NCBI RefSeq assembly: GCF_004104375.1
Contig: NZ_QOVM01000003.1
Coordinates: 372,001 to 436,000, forward strand
Direction of reading: 5' to 3'
Length of the DNA: 64,000 bases
DNA from: Leeuwenhoekiella aequorea
Lineage (GTDB): Bacteria > Bacteroidota > Bacteroidia > Flavobacteriales > Flavobacteriaceae
Part shown: positions 25,602-34,708 of the stretch, piece by piece
How the letters are laid out: every line of letters begins with the position of its first letter
How positions within the stretch are numbered: the first letter of the stretch is position 1
Notes under the pieces: model-generated
What the model was told of the DNA's origin: nothing
The model's database searches: none
The model's input: only the letters and a program-made list of their open reading frames with translations
Position numbers and translations under genes: made by a program

Positions 25602-25886
25602 ATGAAACGGTTCGAGGTCTATAAAAACATTAGGAAACGGGCGGTCATATTTGGGCTGCCCATTTCCCTGTTTGCCTTGATGATGGTTTCCATACTTGCA
25701 TCGCTGTTAGTAATTATTTTCTCTTTCAGCTTTGGGATAATTATAGGGATATTGGTATTCAATGCTGCATTATATGTCGCCTTGACTCGAATAAACCACA
25801 ATCCGCAGCTTTTCCAAATGGCGAAAGCCTTCCCAAAAATTATCAGTAACAAAAGAAATTCAGGCTTCGATTATGAACAAGATTAA
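25602..25886 (+). CDS. traF: TraF-like conjugation protein (DUF4133 type)
   Basis: This 94-residue protein has a KRAVIFGLPISLF start and two closely spaced TMs, as in VirB3/TraF-type inner-membrane proteins. It overlaps traG by 14 bp, as is usual for the VirB3-VirB4 pair. The order traE-traF-traG supports the assignment. Confidence 0.78.
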   Translation: MKRFEVYKNIRKRAVIFGLPISLFALMMVSILASLLVIIFSFSFGIIIGILVFNAALYVALTRINHNPQLFQMAKAFPKIISNKRNSGFDYEQD

Positions 25887-28275
25887 TCTTTCGGCATATC
25901 AACCCATTACGGATATTCAAGATAATATCGTATTTGCAAATAATGGCAATGTGGTATTGTGTTTTGAAGGAAACCTACCCGAAATCTATTCTTTGTCCGA
26001 AAAGGATTTTGAAGATATGCACGGTGCTTGGTTTCAGGCTTTAAAATCTTTGCCTGTTGGGACAGTGGTTCACAAACAGGATATCTACCTGAAGAAATCC
26101 TATTCTTCGGAACAGCTTCCCAATAAAACTTTTTTAGAGAAAGCAACACACGAGCATTTTAAGGGTCGGGGACATATTGAACATAAATGTTATCTGTTCT
26201 TCATCCTCACTAAAAACAAGGCGCTTAACAACCCAAAATATGTCAATCCGTTCCGAAAAGCTTCAAAGGGAATTGTACAAGAACTGGATGACAACATTAA
26301 AAGCTTCGTCAACTCGGTAAGCGACTCTGTTTCCTTTATAAACAATAGCCGAAAAATGGCGTTCCTTCCCCTTAAAACGGAAGATATTCAGAAGCTCACA
26401 AGTGGCTATTTTAATGGCTTCAACGAAGGCTTTGATACTGACATAATACTGGAAAAGAAAAGCGTCAATATTGGCGAAAACCATTTTGATGCCCTTGCCA
26501 TCAATAGCGAACTGTGCTTTGGCGAAAGTGTACAGAGTAGCAAAACCAATGAGAAATTCACTTCAGATGATTTTGTGTTTCATCAAGGGTTTATTGATGG
26601 TCTTGGGCTTACGCTTAATGAAAATCATATCGTCAACCAGATAATCTATCTCGATGATAAACAAAAGTGGCGCAAGCTGCTCGACAAGAAGATTGAGGAA
26701 CTCAACAAAAGTTCCAACTTCGGTTCGCAGAATAAAGTGGTTCTTGGCAAAATTCAGCACATTCTTGACCAAATCAATGCCGATGATAACGCACGGATTA
26801 TTCGTGGTCATCTTAATATCGTGTATTGGGCAAAGGAAGCTAAAGAGCTCGACAAGATAACTTCAAAAATAAAGACTGAATTTAAGGAATTGGATATCAT
26901 CCCGTATTACCCACGAGGCGAAGAACGTAAAAACTATATTCTAAATAGTTACTGCTGCTTTTCATCCAACTTTTCAAACAACGATTTATATGTAACCGAT
27001 TTAAAACACGCGCTCTGCTTGTTCATCAATAACACCAACTATAAAAGCGATAATACCGGAATCATCTTTAATGACCGTGAACATAACATTCCTGTTCTAA
27101 AGGATGTTTGGGATGAAAAGAAGAAACGCATCAAGGCACGAAACTTTGCCATTTTCGCCCCAACTGGCGAAGGAAAATCCTTTTTAGCAAATAACATTCT
27201 GCGCCAGTATTTTGAAAGTGGCGTTCGCTTGGTCATTATCGACTTAGGTGGCTCGTACACCAAATTCGCAAAGCTCTATCCTGAAAAATATACGGTGCTT
27301 CGCTACGAAAGCGGAAAGAACTTGGGTATCAATCCATTTTACATCAGTCATCAAGATGACTTAACACCAGAGCGATTGGAAGACTTATCCGTTTTTCTAT
27401 TTGAACTCTTTGCTTCAGATTTAAAAGTTACGAAAGCACAATCGGTTTCCGTTAAAAAGATACTGCGCCATTATTATGATAGTACTTCTGAAAATCACTC
27501 GTTAGATGGTTTTTACAGCTTTATAGAAAAAAGCCAAGAAAATCTACTTGACACTCTTAAAATCCATCCCGACTACTTCAATGTCACGAGCTTCTTGCAC
27601 GTAATGTCCGAATATGTCGGCGATGGTCTATACAGCTTTCTATTTGAAGTCAGCGAAGACCAGACTTATAAAATCGAAGACAAACGATTGATTGTTTTTG
27701 AACTGGATGAAGTAAAGGATAACAAAGAAATCCTATCCGTGATGTTGAAGCTGATTAAGTCAGCCATCCAAAGAACCATTTGGAAAAATAGGGCTGAAAA
27801 AGGCATCATTCTTTTTGATGAGTTTGCCAAGCAACTGAAGTTTGAAAACGTATTGGAAAGCGTTGAGTTCTACTACCAAGCAATTCGTAAACAGAACGGT
27901 GCTATTGGGATTATTCTTCAATCCATTAATCAGCTTCCGAACAATTCAACTTCAGCGAGCATACTGGAAAACACACAGGTCATTTATAGTTTGAATAATG
28001 AAAAAGGCTATGACGAATTGGTCAAACGTCTCAATCTATCCAGCCACGATTTGAACCAATTAAAATCCATCAAGAACAATCTTTCTGGACCACGGAAGTA
28101 CACCGAAATGTTCATCAAGATAGGCAGGGAAAGTAACATCTTCCGTCTTGAAGTTCCGAAGGAAGTGTACGCAGCTTATTTGACCGATGGTCAGGAAAAC
28201 GAAGAAATAATGAAGCTCTACAATGAGCATCACGATATGCAAAAGGCAATAATTCAATTCACTTCTAAAACATAA
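25873..28275 (+). CDS. traG: TraG/VirB4-type conjugation ATPase
   Basis: This 800-residue ATPase of the type IV secretion system has an N-terminal VirB4 scaffold (about 1-380), Walker A APTGEGKSFL near residue 430 and Walker B GIILFDEFAKQL near residue 650, followed by the QSINQLP segment of VirB4 proteins. It powers pilus assembly and DNA/protein transfer at the inner membrane. Length is normal for Bacteroidota TraG. Confidence 0.92.
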   Translation: MNKINLSAYQPITDIQDNIVFANNGNVVLCFEGNLPEIYSLSEKDFEDMHGAWFQALKSLPVGTVVHKQDIYLKKSYSSEQLPNKTFLEKATHEHFKGRGHIEHKCYLFFILTKNKALNNPKYVNPFRKASKGIVQELDDNIKSFVNSVSDSVSFINNSRKMAFLPLKTEDIQKLTSGYFNGFNEGFDTDIILEKKSVNIGENHFDALAINSELCFGESVQSSKTNEKFTSDDFVFHQGFIDGLGLTLNENHIVNQIIYLDDKQKWRKLLDKKIEELNKSSNFGSQNKVVLGKIQHILDQINADDNARIIRGHLNIVYWAKEAKELDKITSKIKTEFKELDIIPYYPRGEERKNYILNSYCCFSSNFSNNDLYVTDLKHALCLFINNTNYKSDNTGIIFNDREHNIPVLKDVWDEKKKRIKARNFAIFAPTGEGKSFLANNILRQYFESGVRLVIIDLGGSYTKFAKLYPEKYTVLRYESGKNLGINPFYISHQDDLTPERLEDLSVFLFELFASDLKVTKAQSVSVKKILRHYYDSTSENHSLDGFYSFIEKSQENLLDTLKIHPDYFNVTSFLHVMSEYVGDGLYSFLFEVSEDQTYKIEDKRLIVFELDEVKDNKEILSVMLKLIKSAIQRTIWKNRAEKGIILFDEFAKQLKFENVLESVEFYYQAIRKQNGAIGIILQSINQLPNNSTSASILENTQVIYSLNNEKGYDELVKRLNLSSHDLNQLKSIKNNLSGPRKYTEMFIKIGRESNIFRLEVPKEVYAAYLTDGQENEEIMKLYNEHHDMQKAIIQFTSKT

Positions 28276-28279
28276 TATT

Positions 28280-28861
28280 ATGAAGACAAAAATCAAAATT
28301 TTAGTAATGACCGCAGCCCTGACCTTGTTTATGTCAGGTAATGCTACCGCACAAGGAATGCCCACTTATGATAATACCAATTTTATCAGTTTGGTAAAAC
28401 AACTATTGGAATCAGGTAAACAAACCGCTCAAATGATTAAGTCTGTAAAATTCCTAAAGGATGCTAAAGAAGCCATCGAGCAAGTATCAAGCGTAGTTCA
28501 ACAACTCAACGCTGTCCAAGAAATTGCAGACAATAATCAGCGCCTTATCAATGTAATGCAAAATGATTTGCAGGATATTCTGAACTCGCCCTATATCAAA
28601 CCAGAGGAAGTTACTCGGGTCACGGAATCATTTAGCGCTATAGTTCAAAACTCATTGGACACGGTGGATTTTATCGATGAAGTCCTATCCAGCGATTATC
28701 TCAAAATGAGTGATGCCGAACGTGCTGAAATTCTAAAAGCAAAAGAACTCGAATCAAAGCAAATGGTTTCCACCATCACTACAAAAACGAAACGCTATCG
28801 TGACATTATTTCTTTTAGAAAAATGCAGGATAAAGTCAATAACCGAGAAACCAATTATTAA
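28280..28861 (+). CDS. traI: TraI-like (VirB5/TrbJ-type) protein
   Basis: This 193-residue protein has a signal peptide ending NATAQG and a long helical, Gln/Asn/Glu-rich mature part (residues 45-190), like TraI of Bacteroides conjugative transposons and TrbJ/VirB5 minor pilus proteins. It lies between traG and traJ with gaps of 4 and 2 bp. Assignment is by position and architecture. Confidence 0.75.
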   Translation: MKTKIKILVMTAALTLFMSGNATAQGMPTYDNTNFISLVKQLLESGKQTAQMIKSVKFLKDAKEAIEQVSSVVQQLNAVQEIADNNQRLINVMQNDLQDILNSPYIKPEEVTRVTESFSAIVQNSLDTVDFIDEVLSSDYLKMSDAERAEILKAKELESKQMVSTITTKTKRYRDIISFRKMQDKVNNRETNY

Positions 28862-28863
28862 AA

Positions 28864-29706
28864 ATGACGGCGACCATCATTTTAGGGATTGGATTGGAAT
28901 ATATCGACACGGTTTTCCAGACCATACAGGCCAGCGACTTTTCGCAATACACTATTGCCGGAATGAAAACGCTCGCTGTCCTGTTTTTTCTGGTTAACAT
29001 CCTGAAAAAATACAATGAAGGTGTTGCGGATAAAGATGGCTATACTTGGGGATTGAGTCCAGGGGACTTGATGAAGAATTTCGCCATTGTCATATTAGTA
29101 ATTTTCTCAACGCAGGTGTTAGGGTTCTTTGATGGGATATTGGTAGCCATCGAGGGGCAATATAGGGGCACAGCACCTGCGTTATTACCATTGCAAATGC
29201 AGGATATTCCATTAGAGGAAGATGTAAGTCTCTTTGATGCCGCAAGTTCCGCAATGACGCTTCTATATGAAGCCTTAGTAACACCGTTATACGGTTTTAA
29301 AATATTGGCATTCATCCTAAGTACGATACTCTGGATATTGGATTTGTTCATTTATCCTCTATTCCTTGCAGAACGTTTCTTCCTTTTGGGAATAATGCAA
29401 GCCTTCTTTCCTCTGGTCATTAGCCTTGCAGTTTTTGAAAAGTTTCGTTCGCTCGCTTACACATTCTTCAAGTTGTATGCTGCTGTATATATGTTAGTGC
29501 CGGCATTCTTTTTAGTCAATGTATTTGTTAACGCTATTTATACGGAAATCAACACCAATTTCTGGGTCAACTTATTTGGTACCGATACAGGTCAAGGTTT
29601 TTTTGCGCCTGTGGTTCAATTAGGTTCAGTTGCATTTATTGTTTTCCTGAAATTCAAATTGTATAAACGTGCCACGTCCTTTACACTCAGATTATTTACC
29701 GCCTAA
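28864..29706 (+). CDS. traJ: TraJ (VirB6/TrbL-like) channel protein
   Basis: This 280-residue polytopic inner-membrane protein has about six TMs, including an aromatic-rich pair around residues 140-185 (LDLFIYPLFLAERFFLLGIM). It resembles TraJ of CTnDOT-type elements and VirB6/TrbL channel components. It is directly downstream of traI and 11 bp upstream of traK. Confidence 0.82.
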   Translation: MTATIILGIGLEYIDTVFQTIQASDFSQYTIAGMKTLAVLFFLVNILKKYNEGVADKDGYTWGLSPGDLMKNFAIVILVIFSTQVLGFFDGILVAIEGQYRGTAPALLPLQMQDIPLEEDVSLFDAASSAMTLLYEALVTPLYGFKILAFILSTILWILDLFIYPLFLAERFFLLGIMQAFFPLVISLAVFEKFRSLAYTFFKLYAAVYMLVPAFFLVNVFVNAIYTEINTNFWVNLFGTDTGQGFFAPVVQLGSVAFIVFLKFKLYKRATSFTLRLFTA

Positions 29707-29717
29707 ATCAGATTAAT

Positions 29718-30332
29718 ATGAAAACACCATATAAGAATATTTATAATGTCCTAAAACTGAATCGATTTATCGTTTTGGCAGTTGTTGCCTGTGCGTTTCT
29801 GTCCAGCACTTTTTCAGTTTGGATGGTGTTCAACACCAATCAAAAAGCACTCAATAGTACTTTTGCCATTAATACCGATGGTAGTATTATCCCGCTGAAG
29901 CTCGTGACCCAAAAGGAAAATTTTCGGGTTGAAGCTTTAGCACATTTGGATCTGTTCCATAACTACTTCTATAACATCGATGCCAGTAATTATGAACGTA
30001 ATCTTGAAAAAGCATTGTGGTTGGGCAATAGTTCCGTGGACAATCTCTACCGCCAGAAAAAGGCCGATGGTGTTTACAACAGATTGCTTCAGTATTCCTT
30101 GGTTCAAAAAGTACTGAGCATCGATTCAAGAATATCTGAAAATGATGGCTCGTACAGTTTTGCGACGACAACGATTTTTGAAATCAATAGAGGTTCAATC
30201 ATCGACACTTATGAATTGTTTTCTACCGGAAACCTGATTATGGTTGACCGAAATTTCCCAAACAATCCACACGGATTATTGATAACCAATTACTTCGAGA
30301 ACACCTTAAAAAAATTAAACGATGAAAATTGA
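29718..30332 (+). CDS. traK: TraK (VirB8-like) inner-membrane protein
   Basis: This 204-residue bitopic protein has a short cytoplasmic N-terminus, one TM (about residues 16-36) and a periplasmic NTF2-like domain containing LDLFHNYFYNIDASNYERNL, characteristic of TraK/VirB8-type assembly factors. It ends just before the hairpin at 30335. The gene traL, which usually lies between traK and traM, is missing here. Confidence 0.85.
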   Translation: MKTPYKNIYNVLKLNRFIVLAVVACAFLSSTFSVWMVFNTNQKALNSTFAINTDGSIIPLKLVTQKENFRVEALAHLDLFHNYFYNIDASNYERNLEKALWLGNSSVDNLYRQKKADGVYNRLLQYSLVQKVLSIDSRISENDGSYSFATTTIFEINRGSIIDTYELFSTGNLIMVDRNFPNNPHGLLITNYFENTLKKLNDEN

Positions 30333-30334
30333 AA

Positions 30335-30347
30335 GCCGATAATCGGC
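30335..30347 (+). promoter_or_regulatory. Hairpin element before traM
   Basis: GCCGA-TAA-TCGGC forms a 5-bp stem three bases after the traK stop and 18 nt before the traM ATG. The following ATTTAAAAACTCACTCTTATG closely matches the sequence after the second hairpin at 31296-31308, whose stem differs by compensating changes. It is probably a processing or translation-control element. Confidence 0.6.
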
Positions 30348-30365
30348 ATTTAAAAACTCACTCTT

Positions 30366-31295
30366 ATGAAAGTAGAAAAGAATAAAATAGTATTTGCAGC
30401 GGTTTTGGCCGTGATTTTCATATTCCTCATTTCCTATTCCGTAATGGTTATGGGCGATGATGAAGCTGAAACTGAAAACCTAAAGCAGACCTTAGTTCCT
30501 GATTTGGAAGAGGACCAAAAAGAGTACGATTCCAAATTGGATGCAATTAACGACTTGAAGAAAGTACGTGAAAACAATGCGCCAAGCATCTATGATGAAA
30601 AACTAATCGATTCCTTGGGATTTTACGACCCAGATCTTCCAGAACGCGAAAAAGAGCGTATCGTAGATAGCATCTATGAGGCTGGCAAGATTCAATATTC
30701 AGATAAGCGATACCAGAATTTGGGACAGAAAAGAACTGTTCGCAAAGTGGTATCAACAATCGATTCTGCTGAAGTAAAGCGGGAACAAAAAATTGAAGCC
30801 AAAGAATTGGGATTGGAACACCAATTGTTCTTTGCTGCTTCGCCAAAACCGAACGAGGTTTCAATAATTGGTAATACCGATGAAACAATTTACGTGGTAG
30901 TAGATGGCGACCAGATAGTAAAAGCAAATACCAGATTACGAATGCGCCTTACCAAACCTGCAACAATAAACGGTAAGCAGATGCCTAAAAACACACCAAT
31001 TTTTGGTTTTATAAGCTTTCAGCCCAACCGTGCATTGATAGATATTGAGAACATTAAACATCATCCTACTAAACTCAAAGCATTCGATTTGTCAGATGGT
31101 AGTGAGGGCATTTATGTCGAGAACAATTTTAGAGCTGAAGCCACCACCGAAGTCTTGGACGATATTATTGGCGACATCAACATACCTACCGTTCCACAAG
31201 TAGGTGGTGTTACAAAGGTACTTAGACGTAGCAACCGCAATGTAAAAGTTACGGTTTTGAACAATTACAGATTAATCTTAAAACCGAAATTATGA
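30366..31295 (+). CDS. traM: TraM (VirB10-like) conjugation protein
   Basis: This 309-residue protein has one N-terminal TM (residues 9-28), a charged Pro-poor linker (about 30-150) and a C-terminal beta-rich domain (about 175-309: VVDGDQIVKANTRLRMRL, then TFGF-like INGKQMPKNTPIFGFI) as in TraM/VirB10 outer-membrane core scaffolds. It is shorter than the roughly 400-residue CTnDOT TraM because of a reduced linker. It is framed by two related hairpins. Confidence 0.85.
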   Translation: MKVEKNKIVFAAVLAVIFIFLISYSVMVMGDDEAETENLKQTLVPDLEEDQKEYDSKLDAINDLKKVRENNAPSIYDEKLIDSLGFYDPDLPEREKERIVDSIYEAGKIQYSDKRYQNLGQKRTVRKVVSTIDSAEVKREQKIEAKELGLEHQLFFAASPKPNEVSIIGNTDETIYVVVDGDQIVKANTRLRMRLTKPATINGKQMPKNTPIFGFISFQPNRALIDIENIKHHPTKLKAFDLSDGSEGIYVENNFRAEATTEVLDDIIGDINIPTVPQVGGVTKVLRRSNRNVKVTVLNNYRLILKPKL

Positions 31296-31308
31296 GCCCA
31301 TAATGGGC
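31296..31308 (+). promoter_or_regulatory. Hairpin element before traN, covarying copy
   Basis: GCCCA-TAA-TGGGC starts at the base after the traM stop. It is followed by ATTTAAAACGCACTCTTATG and the traN start after 17 nt. Compared with the copy at 30335 the stem pair G-C has become C-G with pairing preserved, which is evidence of selection for the structure. Confidence 0.6.
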
Positions 31309-31325
31309 ATTTAAAACGCACTCTT

Positions 31326-32165
31326 ATGAAAAATTATATCATTATTTCCGCTCTTATTATTTGTTCGACTTTCGCAAAAGTAAAAGCACAAACCACTCAT
31401 TTACTCGACACCATTTATGCAAACGACACCAAGAACGTTGCGCTATTCTTCCCAGAACCAATACGGCAAGGTATAACTGGTTCTGACAATTTTGTATTTA
31501 CCTATAATCGTGAAAAAGAACAGTATTTCGGACTACTTCAGGCAAAGCCTGGGAAGGAAAGTAATTTGCTGGTAGTCAACAGAAATGGTTCAATTTTTTC
31601 GTATATTGTAAGATATAAAAAGCAGCTCTCTAAGCTCAATTATTTCATTCCGCTATCAAATAGTATCGGTAATGAAAAACCGATTGTAACTGATTCGGCG
31701 CTTGTTGAATCTTCTGAAGAACTTGTAGATAATAAAACCTATTATTACCAAAAATTCTGCTCGTATCTACTCAAACGAAAACAGCGCATAGGTCGGATTA
31801 AGAAACGGAATGAAGGCATAATCTTGACCGTTGAAAATATTGTTTTTGATAAGGATGAATTGTATTTCGTTATCGAGATTGAAAATAATTCTTCGTTGGA
31901 TTACGATTTAAATTTCTTGAACCTGTCGATTGAAACGAGACAAAAAGGAAAAAGAAAATCCTTGCAACGACTATATCAAAAGCCGATATATAAACATAAT
32001 CTGCCGTCTAAAATCAAGGAAGGTAAAACGGTACGATTTGTTTATGTGATGCCTAAATTTTCATTGTCCAACGATCGTAGAGCGATTTTGGAATTGAATG
32101 AAAAGGATGGCGAACGAAACATAGAACTGAAACTATCACACAGATATATCAATAACCCAAATTAA
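31326..32165 (+). CDS. traN: TraN (VirB9-like, DUF4138 type) protein
   Basis: This 279-residue exported protein has a signal peptide ending VKAQ. An N-terminal beta domain (about 25-110) contains LFFPEPIRQGITGSDNFVF, the typical TraN start of the mature protein (metal-free VirB9-like core component). A basic middle and a C-terminal immunoglobulin-like domain with ENNSSLDYDLNFLN follow. It partners TraM in the outer-membrane core. Confidence 0.85.
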   Translation: MKNYIIISALIICSTFAKVKAQTTHLLDTIYANDTKNVALFFPEPIRQGITGSDNFVFTYNREKEQYFGLLQAKPGKESNLLVVNRNGSIFSYIVRYKKQLSKLNYFIPLSNSIGNEKPIVTDSALVESSEELVDNKTYYYQKFCSYLLKRKQRIGRIKKRNEGIILTVENIVFDKDELYFVIEIENNSSLDYDLNFLNLSIETRQKGKRKSLQRLYQKPIYKHNLPSKIKEGKTVRFVYVMPKFSLSNDRRAILELNEKDGERNIELKLSHRYINNPN

Positions 32166-32172
32166 TACTGTT

Positions 32173-32544
32173 ATGAAAAAAATTGTTGTTTTCTCGCTCA
32201 TAGTACTGTTCCTTTCTTGTGCTGATTCTGAAACTAAAATCTCGGGACCAAGTGCCACAGCCCAAATTGTTATTGAAAGTTTTTACGAAAAGGATGAAGA
32301 GACTTTAAAAGCTAACTCAACACCACAGGCGTATTCCAACTATATGAATACTATAAATATGTTCAATGCTACACCAAAGGACGATTCCAACTTTACTGTT
32401 TTGCAGGATACGATTATGGGCGACGTGGCTTGGGTAAAATATACAACAGCTTACGATAAAACACCTGGTGTTTTTAAACTGGTCAAACAAAATGGCAAAT
32501 GGTTAGCGGATGCGAGAGGCTCAAAGGATAAATCGCCTTTTTAA
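32173..32544 (+). CDS. DUF4878-like lipoprotein at end of tra operon
   Basis: This 123-residue lipoprotein (lipobox LFLSC, Cys16) has an NTF2-like DUF4878-type fold (ATAQIVIESFYEKDEETLKA, then a C-terminal VKQNGKWLADARG). It is 7 bp after traN, so co-transcribed. In place of traO/P/Q it may serve as an outer-membrane accessory or surface-exclusion protein; this is inference from position only. Confidence 0.65.
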   Translation: MKKIVVFSLIVLFLSCADSETKISGPSATAQIVIESFYEKDEETLKANSTPQAYSNYMNTINMFNATPKDDSNFTVLQDTIMGDVAWVKYTTAYDKTPGVFKLVKQNGKWLADARGSKDKSPF

Positions 32545-32566
32545 AGCTTCTGTCTCATTGCTAAGA

Positions 32567-33319
32567 TTATTCCTTCCAGTTTTGAAGTCTATCGAGATAC
32601 AAGTAACTTTCAACAAACTTTCTGTGTTCTTTACTTGTCATTATTTCGACCAATTCCAAGGCTGGGATGTAGCTTGCTAAATTTCCGTTTGAAGAAAGAA
32701 ACTTTCCGTCTTTAACATACGTTACTAAACTATCGTTCTGAACTTTCAAGTTCGGATAGTCCTTTTGCAACTGTTCGCCACCACCAATCCACGTTACTAT
32801 TTTATAGCCATCTGCAATCCCAGATTTTCCAATTAATTGTGCACCAGCGCAATTGCTCACGGTATAGTCTGTTTCCTTATTTTTTTCTTTAATAAAATTT
32901 ACTATTATATCATTGTGAACCTGGGCATACATATCGTAAGCACTTGGAACGAATAGGGCTGTTAGCTTTGGGCAATTATCGAATGTATAATCAGGGACAA
33001 ATTGCATTCCTTCTTCCGTGGTAATTGGATTTTTGGTTTCTGCTATGGTAACGACATTAAAAAGTTGCTTTCCATCTTCCGTAGGTTTTGTAAAAACATC
33101 AGATGTTGCGATGACTTCACTTTGTAAAATACCGTTGTAAATTAAAAGCCCGATTGTAGGCAATTCCGACTTGAAGGGTTTTAGGTGTTTGGTAAGCGTG
33201 TCTGATTTCTTTTCGATAGTAGTGAATTCTGGATTTTCTACTTTTGATTTTGATTTTTCGGTATTGCAACTCATCATTAATGCAGCGGCAATAAATACTA
33301 TAATTCTAAAATATTTCAT
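32567..33319 (-). CDS. DJ-1/PfpI-like lipoprotein
   Basis: This 250-residue protein has a lipoprotein signal (ALMMSC, Cys18) and a class I glutamine-amidotransferase-like domain of the DJ-1/PfpI/ThiJ group. The nucleophile-elbow cysteine is in SNCAGAQLIGKSGIADG and the fold starts with PTIGLLIYNGILQSEV. Substrate is unknown. It lies convergent to the tra operon and 6 bp after the RecG-like regulator gene, so these two are probably one unit. Confidence 0.72.
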   Translation of the reverse strand: MKYFRIIVFIAAALMMSCNTEKSKSKVENPEFTTIEKKSDTLTKHLKPFKSELPTIGLLIYNGILQSEVIATSDVFTKPTEDGKQLFNVVTIAETKNPITTEEGMQFVPDYTFDNCPKLTALFVPSAYDMYAQVHNDIIVNFIKEKNKETDYTVSNCAGAQLIGKSGIADGYKIVTWIGGGEQLQKDYPNLKVQNDSLVTYVKDGKFLSSNGNLASYIPALELVEIMTSKEHRKFVESYLYLDRLQNWKE

Positions 33320-33325
33320 ATAATC

Positions 33326-34690
33326 TTATTTTGATAATTTAACTTCCCAATAACCACGTGTACCGCCGACACGCTCTATAAAGCCAGCATCCTTCAAATT
33401 GTTTAGATGTTTCTGAATTGCAGATTCGTTTATATGTAGAATTTCTGCTATTCCTGAACGGCTGATTCGGTTATCTGAAGCAATTAATTTTAAAACTTCC
33501 TTTTGTCTATGTGTCAATTCTTTGATATCGTCAATTTCAGCATCTTTTTGACCACCTATTTGACCACCTTTTAGACCACCCATTACACCACCTATTTGAC
33601 CACCTTCTTCAACAGCAGTTTCTTTAGCTGTAAAAGTCATTCTAAGGAAGTTATCTGAAAATTTAAAACTCTCTTTCCCATAGTGTTCCAAAATACGAGG
33701 GATGCCAGAGCCCAATTGCTCTACCAGTTCCAAATCCTTGAAAATCCGCATCAATTCCTTGTTGCGCGGGACTGAGAAGCCTTCGTAAAATTCCTGTTCG
33801 CTTAGTCCTTCTGGTAAACTACCGGCCGAAGTGATTTCAATTCTGTCGCTAAAAATTTCAAACTTTGGGGTTATTTCATTGGTGTAGTCATTATGCACAA
33901 AGGCATTAATAATGGCCTCGCGTAAGGCGATGGAATTCCAAAGGTTGGCTTGTTGTCTTTCCTTAGCCGTTATTTTTGTGTTGGTTCGGTTCTCGACAGC
34001 AATTTTATCTATCACTTGCTTGGTCGCTTTGACCAGGCATTCGTGACCATATTCGTTGCTTTCTATAAGGTCTGTTCGGGTTTTGCCCGAATACTTGGCC
34101 ACTTTAATAGAAGTGTTATTCTTATCTGCCAAAAGATAGCCGGCATAATTGAATGCGCCATCTTCGGTAAGTAGTTCCAAGTTCTTTGCAAAAGCTTTAC
34201 CAAGTGTGTGTCCCGATTCCTCGTAGTAGATTTTCAACTGACTAAAACTTAAATCCTGCCGACCCGCTTTAATTTTGCTGATGGAATTTCGGGTACGTTT
34301 GGCAAAAAGCTCGTCTATCATTTTTTGAGGCATCGGCTCAGCTGCTGAACCCAAGCGAATGAAACAACCCTTTTCGCTCATCCCATACTTTTTGAGATAA
34401 TAGGGCTTTTCAGGACCACTCGCCACAATGATTTTTAAGATATTCTTGGCATCTCGTTCTTCACTCACAATATCAAACAGACCAAGGGCGGAAGGGCGGA
34501 TGTTATTTTTTAACCTATCCTTAATCTTTAACTGGTCGCCATCTGCATCTGCCAATCCGTAAGTATTTCCATCCTTATCGATGCCGATATGAATAATGCC
34601 ACCTTCACGGTAGTTCAAGAAAGCAATGACCTCTTTTTCGAGTCCATCGGACAATTCTCGTTTATATTCTATGCGGTTTGTTTCGGTCAT
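33326..34690 (-). CDS. AlbA_2/RecG-like transcriptional regulator
   Basis: This 454-residue protein has an N-terminal Schlafen AlbA_2 nucleic-acid-binding domain (NRIEYKRELSDG, then FLNYREGGIIHIGIDKDGN). A HATPase_c_4-type domain follows (ALREAIINAFVHNDY, EITSAGSLPEGL, LGSGIPRILEHYG), then a Gly-rich linker with repeated GGQIGG/GGLKGG units (about 362-380) and a C-terminal winged helix (SRSGIAEILHINESAIQKHL). Proteins of this build are annotated as ATP-dependent helicase-like or transcriptional regulators; many accompany defence or stress genes. It lies 18 bp downstream of the ABC-three-component genes and may regulate them (inference). Confidence 0.78.
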   Translation of the reverse strand: MTETNRIEYKRELSDGLEKEVIAFLNYREGGIIHIGIDKDGNTYGLADADGDQLKIKDRLKNNIRPSALGLFDIVSEERDAKNILKIIVASGPEKPYYLKKYGMSEKGCFIRLGSAAEPMPQKMIDELFAKRTRNSISKIKAGRQDLSFSQLKIYYEESGHTLGKAFAKNLELLTEDGAFNYAGYLLADKNNTSIKVAKYSGKTRTDLIESNEYGHECLVKATKQVIDKIAVENRTNTKITAKERQQANLWNSIALREAIINAFVHNDYTNEITPKFEIFSDRIEITSAGSLPEGLSEQEFYEGFSVPRNKELMRIFKDLELVEQLGSGIPRILEHYGKESFKFSDNFLRMTFTAKETAVEEGGQIGGVMGGLKGGQIGGQKDAEIDDIKELTHRQKEVLKLIASDNRISRSGIAEILHINESAIQKHLNNLKDAGFIERVGGTRGYWEVKLSK

Positions 34691-34708
34691 TTACTTGAAA
34701 ATATAGAT

